Source: Gammaproteobacteria bacterium
GTDB lineage: Bacteria; Pseudomonadota; Gammaproteobacteria; Xanthomonadales; Wenzhouxiangellaceae
Reading direction: 5' to 3'
DNA length: 64,000 bases
NCBI GenBank assembly: GCA_003567685.1
Contig: PWYW01000018.1
Coordinates: forward strand, 62,001 to 126,000
Shown here: in pieces, positions 37,935-47,146 of the stretch
Numbering within the stretch: position 1 is the stretch's first letter
Layout: each line of letters opens with the position of its first letter
Program-made: the position numbers and the translations under genes
Notes under the pieces: generated by a model
What the model saw: only the letters and a program-made list of their open reading frames with translations
Told to the model about the DNA's origin: nothing
Databases searched by the model: none

Positions 37935-40748
37935 ATGACCGACTACCTGAAGGAGCAGTACCGGGCATCGCCCCTGTCTGGCTCCAACGCCGCGTTCGTC
38001 GAAGAAATTTACGAACAGTGGCTGGATGATCCCGACAGTGTTCCGGATCATTGGCAACGTCTCTTTTCTGAGCTGGCCGACGGTGCCAGTGACGATACTC
38101 GCCACCTCGCCATTCTGGATCATTTTCGCGATCTTGCCGACAGCGGCTATTACCGCTCGGCTGCGGTCAGTGCCGAGGACTACAAACAGGCTGGCGTTCT
38201 TCGTCTGATCAATGCGTACCGGGTTCGCGGCCATCAGCGAGCCAAGCTCGACCCGCTGGGTCTCAGCCAGCGCCCCGAGGTGCCCGATCTGGAACTGGGC
38301 TTCCACAAGCTCAGCGAAACCGATCTGAAGACCTCCTTCCACACTGGCACGCTGGCCGGGCCGGATCACCTGACGCTGGGCGAAATCGTCGACATCTGCA
38401 AGAAGACCTACTGCGGTTCGATTGGCGTTGAATACATGCACATTGCCGACACCAACCAGCGCCGCTGGCTCCAGCAGCGGCTGGAAGGAACGCGCGGCAA
38501 CTACACCCCACCTAGCGATGAGCGGCTGAGACTGCTCGACAAGCTGGCAGCGGCCGAGGGCATGGAAAAATTCCTGCACTCCAAGTACGTGGGGCAAAAG
38601 CGCTTTTCGCTGGAAGGCGGCGAAAGCATGATCCCGCTGTTTGACACCCTGATTCGCCACTCCGGCAGCCAGGGCGTCAAGGAGATGGTTATCGGCATGG
38701 CCCACCGGGGCCGACTAAACGTTCTGGTGAACGTGCTGGGCAAGAGCCCCGGCGACCTGTTTGCCGAGTTCGAGGGCAAGATTGCCGATGACGACCCGAA
38801 TCGCTCGGGCGACGTCAAATATCACATGGGCTTCAGCTCCGATGTACGCACGCCCGGCGGTGTGATGCACCTGGCGCTGGCCTTCAACCCGTCGCACCTG
38901 GAAATCGTCAACCCGGTGGTCGCCGGGTCATCGCGCGCACGCCAGCAACGGCTCGGCGATCACCGTCACGAGCAGGTATTGCCGGTGCTGGTTCACGGCG
39001 ATGCCGCCATTGCGGGCCAGGGCGTGGTGATGGAATTGCTGAACATGTCTCAGGCCCGCGGATTTGCGATTGGCGGCACCTTCCACATCGTGGTCAACAA
39101 CCAGATCGGTTTTACCACCTCCAACCCGATCGATGCGCGTTCAACGCTGTACTGCACCGAAGTGGCCAAGATGGTCCAGGCACCCATCCTGCACGTCAAT
39201 GGTGATGATCCGGAAGCCGTGCTGTTTGCCACCCGCCTGGCTGCCGACTTCCGGCGCGAGTTCAAGAAAGACGTGGTGATCGACCTGGTCTGTTATCGCC
39301 GTCACGGCCACAACGAGGCCGACGAGCCTGCCGCCACGCAGCCGCGCATGTACCAGGTCATCCGCAAGCTGGACTCTGTTCGCAAGCAGTATGCTGACCA
39401 ATTGATTCAGGAAAAACTGGTTGACCAGGCGACGGTCGACAAGGCGGCGGCTGATTATCGAAACAAGCTTGACGCCGGTGAACCGGTTGTCGAGCTGGTG
39501 CCCGCTGCCGAAGCCGTCGAGACCACGGACTGGTCACCCTATCTGGAGGCGGATTGGCGCGCTGAAGCCGACACGTCTCTTCCTCTGGACCAGGTTCGCA
39601 GCCTGAACGAGCAACTGACTACTCTGCCGGAGGGCTTCAAGCTTCACCGGCAGGTCGAGCGGATCATCGAGTCGCGCAACAAGATGGCCGCAGGCGAGAT
39701 GCCGCTGGACTGGGGTTTCGCCGAAACCATGGCCTATGCAGGACTGATTCGCCAGGGCTATGGCTTGCGGCTGGTCGGCCAGGATTCCGGCCGCGGCACA
39801 TTCTTCCATCGTCACGCCGTGCTGCACAACCAGGCCGACGGCAGCTACCGCCTGGGCCTGGCAGAACTGGCCGACGACCCGCATCGCGTTCGCGTCATCG
39901 ACTCACTGCTGTCGGAAGAAGCTGTACTGGGCTTCGAGTACGGCTTTGCGACGGCTGACCCGAACTCGCTGGTGATCTGGGAAGGCCAATTCGGCGATTT
40001 CGTCAACGGCGCCCAGGTCGTTATTGACCAATTCATCACCTCAGGCGAAGCCAAGTGGGGTCGTCTGTGCGGCCTGGTGATGTTCCTGCCGCACGGCTAC
40101 GAAGGCCAGGGGCCGGAGCACTCCTCTGCCCGGCTAGAGCGTTTCATGCAGTTGTGCTCGGGCAACAATATTCAGGTCTGCGTCCCTTCGCTGCCCAGCC
40201 AGATGTTCCACATGCTGCGCCGCCAGATGCTGCGGCCTTTCCGCAAGCCGTTGATCGTGATGACACCCAAGTCGTTGCTGCGCCACAAGGCCTCGACCTC
40301 AAGCCTCGAAGACCTGACGCAAGGCAGCTTCCAGGTCGTGATCGACGACCCGCGCCAGCCCAAGCCGGACAAGGTCAAACGCCTGGTGCTGTGTGCCGGC
40401 AAGGTCTACTTTGATCTGGCGGCCGCGCTCGAGGAGCAGGGCATCGACGATATTGCCGTGGTTCGCGTCGAACAGCTCTACCCCTTCCCGCGTGAAGAGG
40501 TTCAGGCGATTGTCGAGCGCTACAGCAAGGCCGACGAGGTGATCTGGTGCCAGGAAGAGCCCATGAACCAGGGCGCCTGGTTCCAGATCCGTCACCATCT
40601 GCAAGCCTGCGTGGAGGCGCGACACAGCCTCAAGTACGTCGGGCGCGACGGCTCGGCATCGCCGGCGGTTGGTTACTACCAGGTCCACATCGAACAACAG
40701 AAACGACTGGTCAGCCAGGCGCTGACCCATGGTGAAGGCATCCAGTAA
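37935..40748 (+). CDS. sucA: 2-oxoglutarate dehydrogenase E1 component
   Basis: SucA decarboxylates 2-oxoglutarate with thiamine diphosphate and passes the succinyl group to SucB, in the TCA cycle. The 937-residue protein has the N-terminal SucA domain, HRGRLNVLVNVLGK, the ThDP-binding stretch from HGDAAIAGQGVVME to NNQIGFTTSNP, and the C-terminal domain with MFLPHGYEGQGPEHSSAR and PLIVMTPKSLLRHK. Length fits E. coli (933). It heads the sucA-sucB-lpdA run. Confidence 0.98.
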   Translation: MTDYLKEQYRASPLSGSNAAFVEEIYEQWLDDPDSVPDHWQRLFSELADGASDDTRHLAILDHFRDLADSGYYRSAAVSAEDYKQAGVLRLINAYRVRGHQRAKLDPLGLSQRPEVPDLELGFHKLSETDLKTSFHTGTLAGPDHLTLGEIVDICKKTYCGSIGVEYMHIADTNQRRWLQQRLEGTRGNYTPPSDERLRLLDKLAAAEGMEKFLHSKYVGQKRFSLEGGESMIPLFDTLIRHSGSQGVKEMVIGMAHRGRLNVLVNVLGKSPGDLFAEFEGKIADDDPNRSGDVKYHMGFSSDVRTPGGVMHLALAFNPSHLEIVNPVVAGSSRARQQRLGDHRHEQVLPVLVHGDAAIAGQGVVMELLNMSQARGFAIGGTFHIVVNNQIGFTTSNPIDARSTLYCTEVAKMVQAPILHVNGDDPEAVLFATRLAADFRREFKKDVVIDLVCYRRHGHNEADEPAATQPRMYQVIRKLDSVRKQYADQLIQEKLVDQATVDKAAADYRNKLDAGEPVVELVPAAEAVETTDWSPYLEADWRAEADTSLPLDQVRSLNEQLTTLPEGFKLHRQVERIIESRNKMAAGEMPLDWGFAETMAYAGLIRQGYGLRLVGQDSGRGTFFHRHAVLHNQADGSYRLGLAELADDPHRVRVIDSLLSEEAVLGFEYGFATADPNSLVIWEGQFGDFVNGAQVVIDQFITSGEAKWGRLCGLVMFLPHGYEGQGPEHSSARLERFMQLCSGNNIQVCVPSLPSQMFHMLRRQMLRPFRKPLIVMTPKSLLRHKASTSSLEDLTQGSFQVVIDDPRQPKPDKVKRLVLCAGKVYFDLAAALEEQGIDDIAVVRVEQLYPFPREEVQAIVERYSKADEVIWCQEEPMNQGAWFQIRHHLQACVEARHSLKYVGRDGSASPAVGYYQVHIEQQKRLVSQALTHGEGIQ

Positions 40749-40757
40749 GGAATCCCA

Positions 40758-41966
40758 ATGAGCATTGAAGTCAAAGTTCCCAATCTCCCCGAATCCGTTT
40801 CCGACGCGACGGTGGCCAAGTGGCACAAGAAGCCCGGCGATTTTGTTTCGCGCGATGAAAACCTCGTCGACCTGGAAACCGACAAAGTTGTACTGGAAGT
40901 GCCGGCACCGGCAGATGGCATCCTGAAGGCCATCTCTGCCGACGAGGGCGAGACCGTCACTGAAGGCCAGGCGCTGGGACAGCTGGAAGAGGGCGAAGCG
41001 CCTGCCGACGACGGCAAGGACGACGGCAAGGAAGACCAGGCCAAGTCCGAGGAAAAAAACCAGGACAGCAAGTCCGATGCCGGCTCGGGTTCTGCCAAGC
41101 GCGACGACTCTGCGTCGAAGGGCGCGAGCCAGGGCGGAGCGCCCTCGCCGTCGGCCAAGCGCGCTGCAGCCCAGAACGACGTCGACACCAGCGAAGTCAG
41201 CGGCAGCGGCCGCGGCGGTCGGGTGACCAAGCCAGACGTGATGAAACACATCCAGAGCGGTGGACCGCGCCAGGAAGAGCGCGTCAAGATGTCGCGCCTG
41301 CGTTCACGCATCGCCGAGCGCATGAAAGACGCCCAGAACACCGCGGCCATCCTGACCTCTTTCAACGAGGTCAACCTGAAGGCCGTCATGGACATTCGCG
41401 CCCGCTACAAGGACGACTTCCAGAAGCGCCATGGCGTCAAGCTGGGGTTCATGTCGTTCTTTGTCAAAGCCTGCTGCGAAGCCCTGCAGAAGCACCCGGT
41501 GGTGAATGCCTCGGTCGACGGCGACGAAATCGTGTACCACGGCTACCAGGACATCGGCATTGCCGTCTCGACCGACCGCGGTCTGCTGGTCCCGATCCTG
41601 CGCGATGCCCACCGCATGAGCCTGGCTGAAGTGGAAATGGCCATTGCCGAATACGCCGACAAGGCACGCAAGGGCTCGATCCAGCTCGAAGACCTGCAGG
41701 GCGGAACCTTCACGATCACCAACGGCGGCGTGTTTGGTTCTTTGCTGTCGACGCCGCTGCTCAACATGCCGCAGAGCGCCATTCTGGGCATGCACACCAT
41801 CAAGGAACGACCAATCGCTGAAAACGGCGAGATCGTCATCCGTCCGATGATGTACATCGCTCTGTCCTATGACCACCGCATTATCGATGGCAAAGACGCC
41901 GTCCAGTTCCTCGTGGCAGTCAAGGATGCGCTGGAAGATCCGGCTCGCATGTTGCTGGGGCTTTGA
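40758..41966 (+). CDS. sucB: Dihydrolipoyl succinyltransferase (2-oxoglutarate dehydrogenase E2)
   Basis: SucB forms the core of the complex and moves succinyl groups to CoA. The 402-residue protein has one lipoyl domain (1-75; lipoyl-Lys43 in ETDKVVLEV), an acidic/Lys-Ser-rich linker (about 78-125), a peripheral-subunit-binding domain (about 130-165, [12 protein letters not shown]), and a catalytic domain ending with the HxxxD motif in [13 protein letters not shown]. It follows sucA by 9 bp. Confidence 0.98.
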   Translation: MSIEVKVPNLPESVSDATVAKWHKKPGDFVSRDENLVDLETDKVVLEVPAPADGILKAISADEGETVTEGQALGQLEEGEAPADDGKDDGKEDQAKSEEKNQDSKSDAGSGSAKRDDSASKGASQGGAPSPSAKRAAAQNDVDTSEVSGSGRGGRVTKPDVMKHIQSGGPRQEERVKMSRLRSRIAERMKDAQNTAAILTSFNEVNLKAVMDIRARYKDDFQKRHGVKLGFMSFFVKACCEALQKHPVVNASVDGDEIVYHGYQDIGIAVSTDRGLLVPILRDAHRMSLAEVEMAIAEYADKARKGSIQLEDLQGGTFTITNGGVFGSLLSTPLLNMPQSAILGMHTIKERPIAENGEIVIRPMMYIALSYDHRIIDGKDAVQFLVAVKDALEDPARMLLGL

Positions 41967-42031
41967 CCCCCCGGCAACTTGCCTGAACGTCTGACATTTG
42001 AACGCTCTCAAAGCAACAAGGAATTTTTGTC

Positions 42032-43459
42032 ATGGCTGACAAGGAATATGATCTGATCGTCATCGGCGGTGGCCCGGGCGGCTATGCCGCAGCCATTCGT
42101 GCGGCCCAGCTTGAAAAGCGGGTCCTGCTGATCGACGACCGCCAGGACGACAACGGCAAGCCTGCCCCAGGCGGCACCTGCCTGAATGTTGGCTGCGTAC
42201 CCTCCAAGGCGCTGCTCGATTCATCCAAGCACTACCACCATATCCAGCATGATTACACCGATCACGGCATCAGCGTTGAAAGCGTTTCGATGGACATCGG
42301 GAAAATGCTCGATCGCAAGCGCAAGGTCGTCAAGCAGCTCAACGGCGGCCTGCTGCAACTGTTCAAGGCCAACAAGATTGATTTCGCCAACGGTCGCGGC
42401 AAATTGTTGGCCGACCGCAAGGTTGAGGTTCGTCCGCACGACGGTGAAACCTACACGGCCGCGGGTAAACACGTCATGCTGGCTGCCGGCTCCGTCCCGT
42501 TCACGATCCCGAACGTGGAAATCGACAACAAATACATCCTGGACAACGAAGGCGCGCTTGAAATCGGCGAAGTGCCCGAGCGGTTTGGCGTGATTGGCGC
42601 TGGCGTCATCGGTCTGGAAATGGGCAGCGTGTGGTCACGCCTGGGCGCAGAAACGGTGCTGCTGGAGGCCATGGACACCCTGCTGGCCGTGGTCGACACC
42701 GACATGTCGCGCGCTGCCGCTCGTGAGTTCAAGAAACAGGGCTTGGATATCCGCCTGGGCGCCAAAGTGTCTAAAGCCACCGTCAAGGACGGCAAGGTGG
42801 AAGTTCACTACACCGACGGCAAGGGCGACCACACCGAGGTGTTTGACCGCCTTCTCGTGGCGGTGGGCCGCCGGGCCGCCAGCGATAATCTGTTGTCCGA
42901 CGACAGTGGCGTCGAACTGACCGAACGCGGCCAGGTCAAGGTGGATGAGCACTGTCATACCACCGCTAAAGGCGTCGTCGCCATCGGCGATCTGGTGCGT
43001 GGCCCGATGCTGGCTCACAAGGCCAGCGAGGAAGGCATTGCCGTGGTCGAGGCCCTGTTCACCGGTTATGGTCATATCAACCTCGACACCATCCCATGGG
43101 TGATCTACACCGACCCGGAAATCGCCTGGGTGGGCAAGACCGAAAAAGACCTGAAAGAAGCGGGTATCGACTACAAGGCCGGTAACTTCCCGTTTGCCGC
43201 GACCGGCCGTGGCCTGGCCATGGGCAATGCTTCCGGCCACGTCAAGATCCTGGCCGATGCCGAAGACGACACCCTGCTGGGCGTTCAGATTTTTGGCCCG
43301 AATGCCTCGGAGCTGATTGCCGAGTGCGTCGTTGCCATGGAATTCCACGGCACCAGCGAAGATCTGGCCCGCATCGTCCATGCGCATCCGACACTGTCGG
43401 AGGCCGTTCACGAAGCGGCGCTATCGGTCGACAAGCGCGCCATCCACAAGGCCAACTAG
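42032..43459 (+). CDS. lpdA: Dihydrolipoyl dehydrogenase (E3)
   Basis: This flavoprotein reoxidises the lipoyl groups of 2-oxoacid dehydrogenase complexes with NAD+. The 475-residue protein has the FAD loop GGGPGGYAAA, redox-active Cys50/Cys55 in GGTCLNVGC, the NAD-binding GAGVIGLEMGSVW, and the C-terminal His-Glu dyad in HAHPTLSEAVHEA. A small insertion (DDRQDDNGKPAPGG) precedes the first Cys, as in E3s of the OGDH type. It may also serve the glycine cleavage system (gcvP at 49 kb). Confidence 0.97.
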   Translation: MADKEYDLIVIGGGPGGYAAAIRAAQLEKRVLLIDDRQDDNGKPAPGGTCLNVGCVPSKALLDSSKHYHHIQHDYTDHGISVESVSMDIGKMLDRKRKVVKQLNGGLLQLFKANKIDFANGRGKLLADRKVEVRPHDGETYTAAGKHVMLAAGSVPFTIPNVEIDNKYILDNEGALEIGEVPERFGVIGAGVIGLEMGSVWSRLGAETVLLEAMDTLLAVVDTDMSRAAAREFKKQGLDIRLGAKVSKATVKDGKVEVHYTDGKGDHTEVFDRLLVAVGRRAASDNLLSDDSGVELTERGQVKVDEHCHTTAKGVVAIGDLVRGPMLAHKASEEGIAVVEALFTGYGHINLDTIPWVIYTDPEIAWVGKTEKDLKEAGIDYKAGNFPFAATGRGLAMGNASGHVKILADAEDDTLLGVQIFGPNASELIAECVVAMEFHGTSEDLARIVHAHPTLSEAVHEAALSVDKRAIHKAN

Positions 43460-43468
43460 GGCGTTTCC

Positions 43469-44470
43469 ATGAGCATCCCTTCCCGCTTTTACGCCCTGCG
43501 AATCTTCAACGACGACGATGGCTACCAGGCCCGAATCGTCGAGCAGTCCATCAATGAGCAGAGCGAAGGCGACGTCGTTGTCCAGGTGCACTACTCCAGC
43601 GTGAACTACAAGGACGCGTTGGCCGGCACTGGCAAGGGCAAGATCCTGCGTCGCTTCCCGCTCAACGGCGGGATTGACGCTGCCGGGATCGTCGCCCAAT
43701 CATCCAGCGACCGGTTCAAGGAAGGCGATGAAGTGCTTATTACCGGCTGCAGCCTGTCGGAGACCCGCGACGGCGGCTACAGCCAGTACCTGCGTGTGCC
43801 GTCGGAATGGCTGGTGCCGCTGCCTGATGGCCTTAGCCTCAAGGAGGCCATGATCCTGGGTACTGCCGGCTTTACTGCTGCGCTTGGGCTCTACCGCATG
43901 GAGGCCAACGGCCAGCAGCCCGACATGGGCGCCATCTGCGTTACCGGGGCCAGCGGTGGCGTTGGTTCCCTGGCCGTGGATATGTATTCACGCGCGGGTT
44001 ATCAAATCACCGCCATTACCGGCAAGCTGGACGAATTCGACTGGCTCAGTCAACTGGGCGCCAGCCAGTGCATATCTCGCCACGAACTGCACTGGCCGGA
44101 AACACCGCTGGCCTCGGCTCAGTTTGCCGGCGCACTCGACAACGTTGGTGGCGACACACTGGCCGGCCTGACCCGCGTCGTCAAGCCCTGGGGCAATATT
44201 GCATCCTGCGGCATGGCGGGTGGCATCGGTCTGAACACCACGGTAATGCCCTTCATCATTCGCGGAATTGGCCTGTTAGGCATCAACTCCGCGGCCTGTC
44301 CCTACCCGCTCAGGGAGACCCTCTGGGCTCGCCTTGCAAGTGACTGGAAGCCTCGCCATCTCGAAAAAATTGCGGGAGAGACGGTGTCACTGCGTGATCT
44401 GTTCCCCGTTTTCGATCGACTGATGGACGGTGGTGGACGGGGGCGGACGGTCGTCAGCCTAATCGACTGA
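43469..44470 (+). CDS. acuI: YhdH/AcuI-type quinone oxidoreductase (acrylyl-CoA reductase-like)
   Basis: This is a medium-chain dehydrogenase/reductase without zinc. Relatives (AcuI, E. coli YhdH) reduce acrylyl-CoA to propionyl-CoA with NADPH. The 333-residue protein has SSVNYKDALAGTGKGKI near the N-terminus, the PGIDAAG-like NGGIDAAG segment, the nucleotide loop VTGASGGVGSLAVD, and INSAACPYPLRETLWARL, typical of the YhdH/YhfP family. It is 9 bp after lpdA and probably the last gene of the suc transcript. Physiological substrate uncertain. Confidence 0.88.
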   Translation: MSIPSRFYALRIFNDDDGYQARIVEQSINEQSEGDVVVQVHYSSVNYKDALAGTGKGKILRRFPLNGGIDAAGIVAQSSSDRFKEGDEVLITGCSLSETRDGGYSQYLRVPSEWLVPLPDGLSLKEAMILGTAGFTAALGLYRMEANGQQPDMGAICVTGASGGVGSLAVDMYSRAGYQITAITGKLDEFDWLSQLGASQCISRHELHWPETPLASAQFAGALDNVGGDTLAGLTRVVKPWGNIASCGMAGGIGLNTTVMPFIIRGIGLLGINSAACPYPLRETLWARLASDWKPRHLEKIAGETVSLRDLFPVFDRLMDGGGRGRTVVSLID

Positions 44471-44480
44471 GTATCAAACC

Positions 44481-44505
44481 GTCGCAATGCGTTGCTCGCA
44501 GCGAC
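44481..44505 (+). terminator. Hairpin after the acuI-like gene
   Basis: GTCGC (44481-44485) and TGCG (44488-44491) pair with CGCA (44497-44500) and GCGAC (44501-44505) around a 5-nt loop, with a two-base AA bulge. It lies 10 bp after the stop codon. No T-run follows, so it is at best a weak or Rho-assisted terminator of the suc transcript. Confidence 0.4.
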
Positions 44506-44621
44506 ACGTCAGACCGGTTTGCAGTATGATTCGTCGTATAACCAGAATGGCATGAGCCGTCGATCATCAGTGTTTGAATCGATCGACAATGCCTCAACAA
44601 CTTGAATTAAAAGGGTGTCGC

Positions 44622-44987
44622 ATGGCCAAAGTACTTATCGTTGATGATTCGGAAACGCAGTTGTTTTCCTTGACCAAGATTGTCGAAGGTGAAGGCCATC
44701 AGGTCGTTACCGCCAACAATGGCGAGGAAGGCGTAGAGATGGCCAAGGCTGAAACGCCAGACCTGATCCTGATGGACGTTGTCATGCCTGGCCTCAATGG
44801 TTTCCAGGCGACCCGGAAAATTTCAAAGGACAAGACCACCGCTGATATCCCGGTCATTTTCGTCACCACCAAGGATCAGGAAACGGACCGTATCTGGGGC
44901 ATGCGTCAGGGCGCTTCCGCGTACATCACAAAACCCGTCGACAAGGGGACGCTGGTTAAAGCCATGAAAGAAGCGCTCGGAGCCTGA
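44622..44987 (+). CDS. pilH: PilH-like single-domain response regulator
   Basis: The 121-residue protein is a stand-alone receiver domain: acidic pocket Asp8/Asp9, phospho-acceptor Asp52 in ILMDVVMPGLNG, the Thr in IFVTTKD and Lys in YITKPVD. The phrase PGLNGFQATRKI and TTKDQETDRIWGMRQGA match PilH, the CheY-like regulator of type IV pilus retraction in the Pil-Chp pathway. AAGGG precedes the ATG at 44622; the 16-residue upstream extension has no family support. No pilG, pilI, pilJ or chpA adjoins it. The next gene begins 1 bp after its stop. Confidence 0.88.
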   Translation: MAKVLIVDDSETQLFSLTKIVEGEGHQVVTANNGEEGVEMAKAETPDLILMDVVMPGLNGFQATRKISKDKTTADIPVIFVTTKDQETDRIWGMRQGASAYITKPVDKGTLVKAMKEALGA

Positions 44988-44988
44988 G

Positions 44989-45480
44989 ATGATCAAAGCA
45001 GGCGATAAGCTGCCGGCAGTTCAGGTCACCATTCTTTCAGAACACGGACCAAAGGCAGTGCCGCTGGACCAGGTGCTCGGCAATGGCCGGGTGGTGTTGT
45101 TTGGTGTACCTGGCGCATTTACCCCAACCTGCTCGGCTAACCATTTGCCCGGGTTCGTCGAGCATCGTGAAGCATTGCGTCAGGCAGGCGTCGAAAAAGT
45201 TGCCTGCATGGCAGTCAACGACATTTTCGTCATGGGTGCGTGGGAGAAGGCCAGCGCCAGTGAGAACCATGTTTTGATGATGGCGGACGGCAACGCCGAT
45301 GTCACTCGAGCTATGGGTCTTGAACTGGATGCCTCAGCTTTCGGAATGGGCCTTCGCTGCCAACGGTTCAGTTTGCTGGCCGAAGATGGCGTTGTCATCG
45401 AAGTGTTTGTCGACAGCGGCGGGGAATTCCGCGTCTCCAGCGCCGAACATATGCTGGAGTTCCTCTGCGATCAGTCCTGA
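44989..45480 (+). CDS. Peroxiredoxin, PRX5/glutaredoxin-dependent type
   Basis: Members reduce hydroperoxides with thiols from glutaredoxin/glutathione or thioredoxin. The 163-residue protein has the peroxidatic Cys48 in PGAFTPTCSANHLPGF, the AVNDIFVMGAW segment, and the conserved Arg/Cys region GLRCQRFSLL of the Prx5 subfamily. It is separated from pilH by a single base, so it is likely cotranslated. A strong intrinsic terminator follows. Confidence 0.92.
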   Translation: MIKAGDKLPAVQVTILSEHGPKAVPLDQVLGNGRVVLFGVPGAFTPTCSANHLPGFVEHREALRQAGVEKVACMAVNDIFVMGAWEKASASENHVLMMADGNADVTRAMGLELDASAFGMGLRCQRFSLLAEDGVVIEVFVDSGGEFRVSSAEHMLEFLCDQS

Positions 45481-45505
45481 ATCCAACCAACATACCGGCG
45501 TGAAT

Positions 45506-45537
45506 ATCGGGGGCTATCGGGCCCCCGATTCTTTTTT
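45506..45537 (+). terminator. Intrinsic terminator after the peroxiredoxin gene
   Basis: A 9-bp GC-rich stem, ATCGGGGGC (45506-45514) with GCCCCCGAT (45521-45529) and a 6-nt loop, is followed by TCTTTTTT (to 45537). It is one of only two textbook Rho-independent terminators I found in the window. Confidence 0.9.
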
Positions 45538-45559
45538 CGGCCATGATTTTCGGCCAGGA

Positions 45560-45790
45560 TCAGGGTGGAGCCGGATAGCGGACAGGGTTGACGCCCTGTG
45601 GTTCGATGATTCCGAACTGGAAACCCAGCCATAGAGCGATCACCAGGCCCATTGACAAGCCGACTCGCCAACTGAGACGTCGGACTGTCCGTTCACCGTC
45701 TCCATCATCTTTGATCATAAAATAGAAACTGGAAGCCAAGGTATACAGGATGGCCAGAAAAACTCCAATAATCAGAACTTTGCTTAACAA
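45560..45790 (-). CDS. DUF2909-like twin-helix membrane protein
   Basis: The 76-residue protein has two membrane helices (about 4-24 and 43-62) separated by a charged loop DDGDGERTVRRLSWRVGLS. This pattern, LxxF-short acidic/basic loop-LxxRVxLS, is typical of the DUF2909 'twin transmembrane' family that sits beside SURF1 in cytochrome oxidase clusters. It is divergent from SURF1 with 46 bp between starts. Function of the family is not established; a role in oxidase assembly is inferred from neighbourhood. Confidence 0.8.
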   Translation of the reverse strand: MLSKVLIIGVFLAILYTLASSFYFMIKDDGDGERTVRRLSWRVGLSMGLVIALWLGFQFGIIEPQGVNPVRYPAPP

Positions 45791-45836
45791 TGCTTAATAC
45801 CAATTCTTGACGCAGACTGCATTATAAAGGCCTATC

Positions 45837-46559
45837 GTGACGAATCCCCGGCGCACTTTTTCCTGGCGAGGTCTGATTCCCCACCTGGCAGCTTTGGTGG
45901 CCATCGTGTTGTGTCTGCGCCTGGCTCTTTGGCAGGTCGATCGAGCCGGCGAGAAAACCGAACTGCTCACGCTCTGGGACACCTCGGAGCCGGTATCTCT
46001 CCTTGATTTGAATCCGGCAATTGCCGCCTTCAGTCCGGCCAGTGGCAAGGGTGTCTTCGATGGTCGTCGCACTATCCTGCTCGACAACCAGGTTCGAAAC
46101 AATCACCCAGGCGTACATGTTTTCTCTCCATTTGTTCCCGAAGGTGGAGAGACCATCGTCCTGGTGAATCGTGGTTGGCAACCCTGGTTGCGTCGCAGCG
46201 GTGAGTGGCCCGTATTTGACACGCCCGAGGGGACAATCGAGCTTGAGGGGCGTCTGTCCGAGCCTCCTCGTGTCGGCCTGCAGCTTGGCGAGGAGCCTCC
46301 GATCGAGACCGAGCACTGGCCCAGTCTGATGACGTATTTCGATATGGATCGACTACGCGAGGTTTTCGGCGATCAACTTCATGAGCAAGTGCTATTGCTG
46401 GACCCTGCACATCCTGCCCATCTCAGTGGCGACGCCTGGGCACCGATCAACATGGGCCCTGAAAAGCACATGGGCTACGCTTTCCAGTGGGTCAGCATTG
46501 GTTCGGCCATTCTGATCATCTGGCTTGTTCTCACTCTGCGGAATCTCAGACGACGATGA
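45837..46559 (+). CDS. SURF1-family cytochrome oxidase assembly protein
   Basis: SURF1 helps insert haem A into subunit I of aa3-type cytochrome c oxidase. The 240-residue protein has the expected two membrane helices (about 12-30 and 216-234). Between them are the family motifs: the LLDNQVRNNHPGVHVFSPF block, VNRGWQPW and GYAFQWVSIG at the second helix. It starts with GTG and its stop overlaps the next ATG by 4 nt. Confidence 0.9.
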   Translation: MTNPRRTFSWRGLIPHLAALVAIVLCLRLALWQVDRAGEKTELLTLWDTSEPVSLLDLNPAIAAFSPASGKGVFDGRRTILLDNQVRNNHPGVHVFSPFVPEGGETIVLVNRGWQPWLRRSGEWPVFDTPEGTIELEGRLSEPPRVGLQLGEEPPIETEHWPSLMTYFDMDRLREVFGDQLHEQVLLLDPAHPAHLSGDAWAPINMGPEKHMGYAFQWVSIGSAILIIWLVLTLRNLRRR

Positions 46560-47134
46560 AAAAGAACCAAGTAGCCATAGTGGCTGTATTCCTGGTGTTC
46601 GGTGTGCCCGTAATTCTGGCCACCCTTCTCCACAGCACCTGGTTTGACTGGCGTCCTGATGGGACTCGCAACCATGGTGAGCTGATCAGTCCGGTGATCG
46701 CGCTGCCTGATTTCTCGCTGGCCATGCCGGATCAGTCGCCGGTTGAGCGGGCCGATCTCCTCGAACGCTGGCAACTGGTTCATGTGCGCAGCGGAGAGTG
46801 CTCTGAAGCTTGTTTGGAGCACCTGTACTGGTTGAGGCAGGTGCGTGCGGCGCAGGATCGACATCAGCCCGATATTGGCCTTCTCCTGATCGCCACGGAC
46901 GATCTCAGTAGCGAAACGCTGGAACAGATCAATCTGTTGGCGACGGATTTTCGGGTGCTTCACGGGGCTGAAGGACAATATATGGCCAGCTACTTCCCGC
47001 AACCTGTCGAAGCCCAGGCGAGCTACATCCTGGACCCTATGGCCAATATAATACTGGCCTACGAGGCTGGGGCAGACCCCAATGGAATTCGGCGAGACTT
47101 GCGTCGCCTGCTCACCTGGACCCGTCGCGACTGA
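46556..47134 (+). CDS. Membrane-anchored Sco/thioredoxin-like protein
   Basis: The 192-residue protein has an N-terminal membrane helix (about 5-24) and a periplasmic part with Cys82-Ser-Glu-Ala-Cys86, a CxxxC like the copper-binding site of Sco proteins. LLIATDDLSS and SYILDPMANIILAYEAGADP resemble the thioredoxin-fold strands of Sco. Its position between SURF1 and ctaA is where a Sco-type copper chaperone or thiol reductase for CuA would be expected. The downstream Sco His ligand is not obvious (FRVLHG is a candidate). The start overlaps SURF1 by ATGA. Confidence 0.75.
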   Translation: MKKNQVAIVAVFLVFGVPVILATLLHSTWFDWRPDGTRNHGELISPVIALPDFSLAMPDQSPVERADLLERWQLVHVRSGECSEACLEHLYWLRQVRAAQDRHQPDIGLLLIATDDLSSETLEQINLLATDFRVLHGAEGQYMASYFPQPVEAQASYILDPMANIILAYEAGADPNGIRRDLRRLLTWTRRD

Positions 47135-47146
47135 CCTTACACAGCA

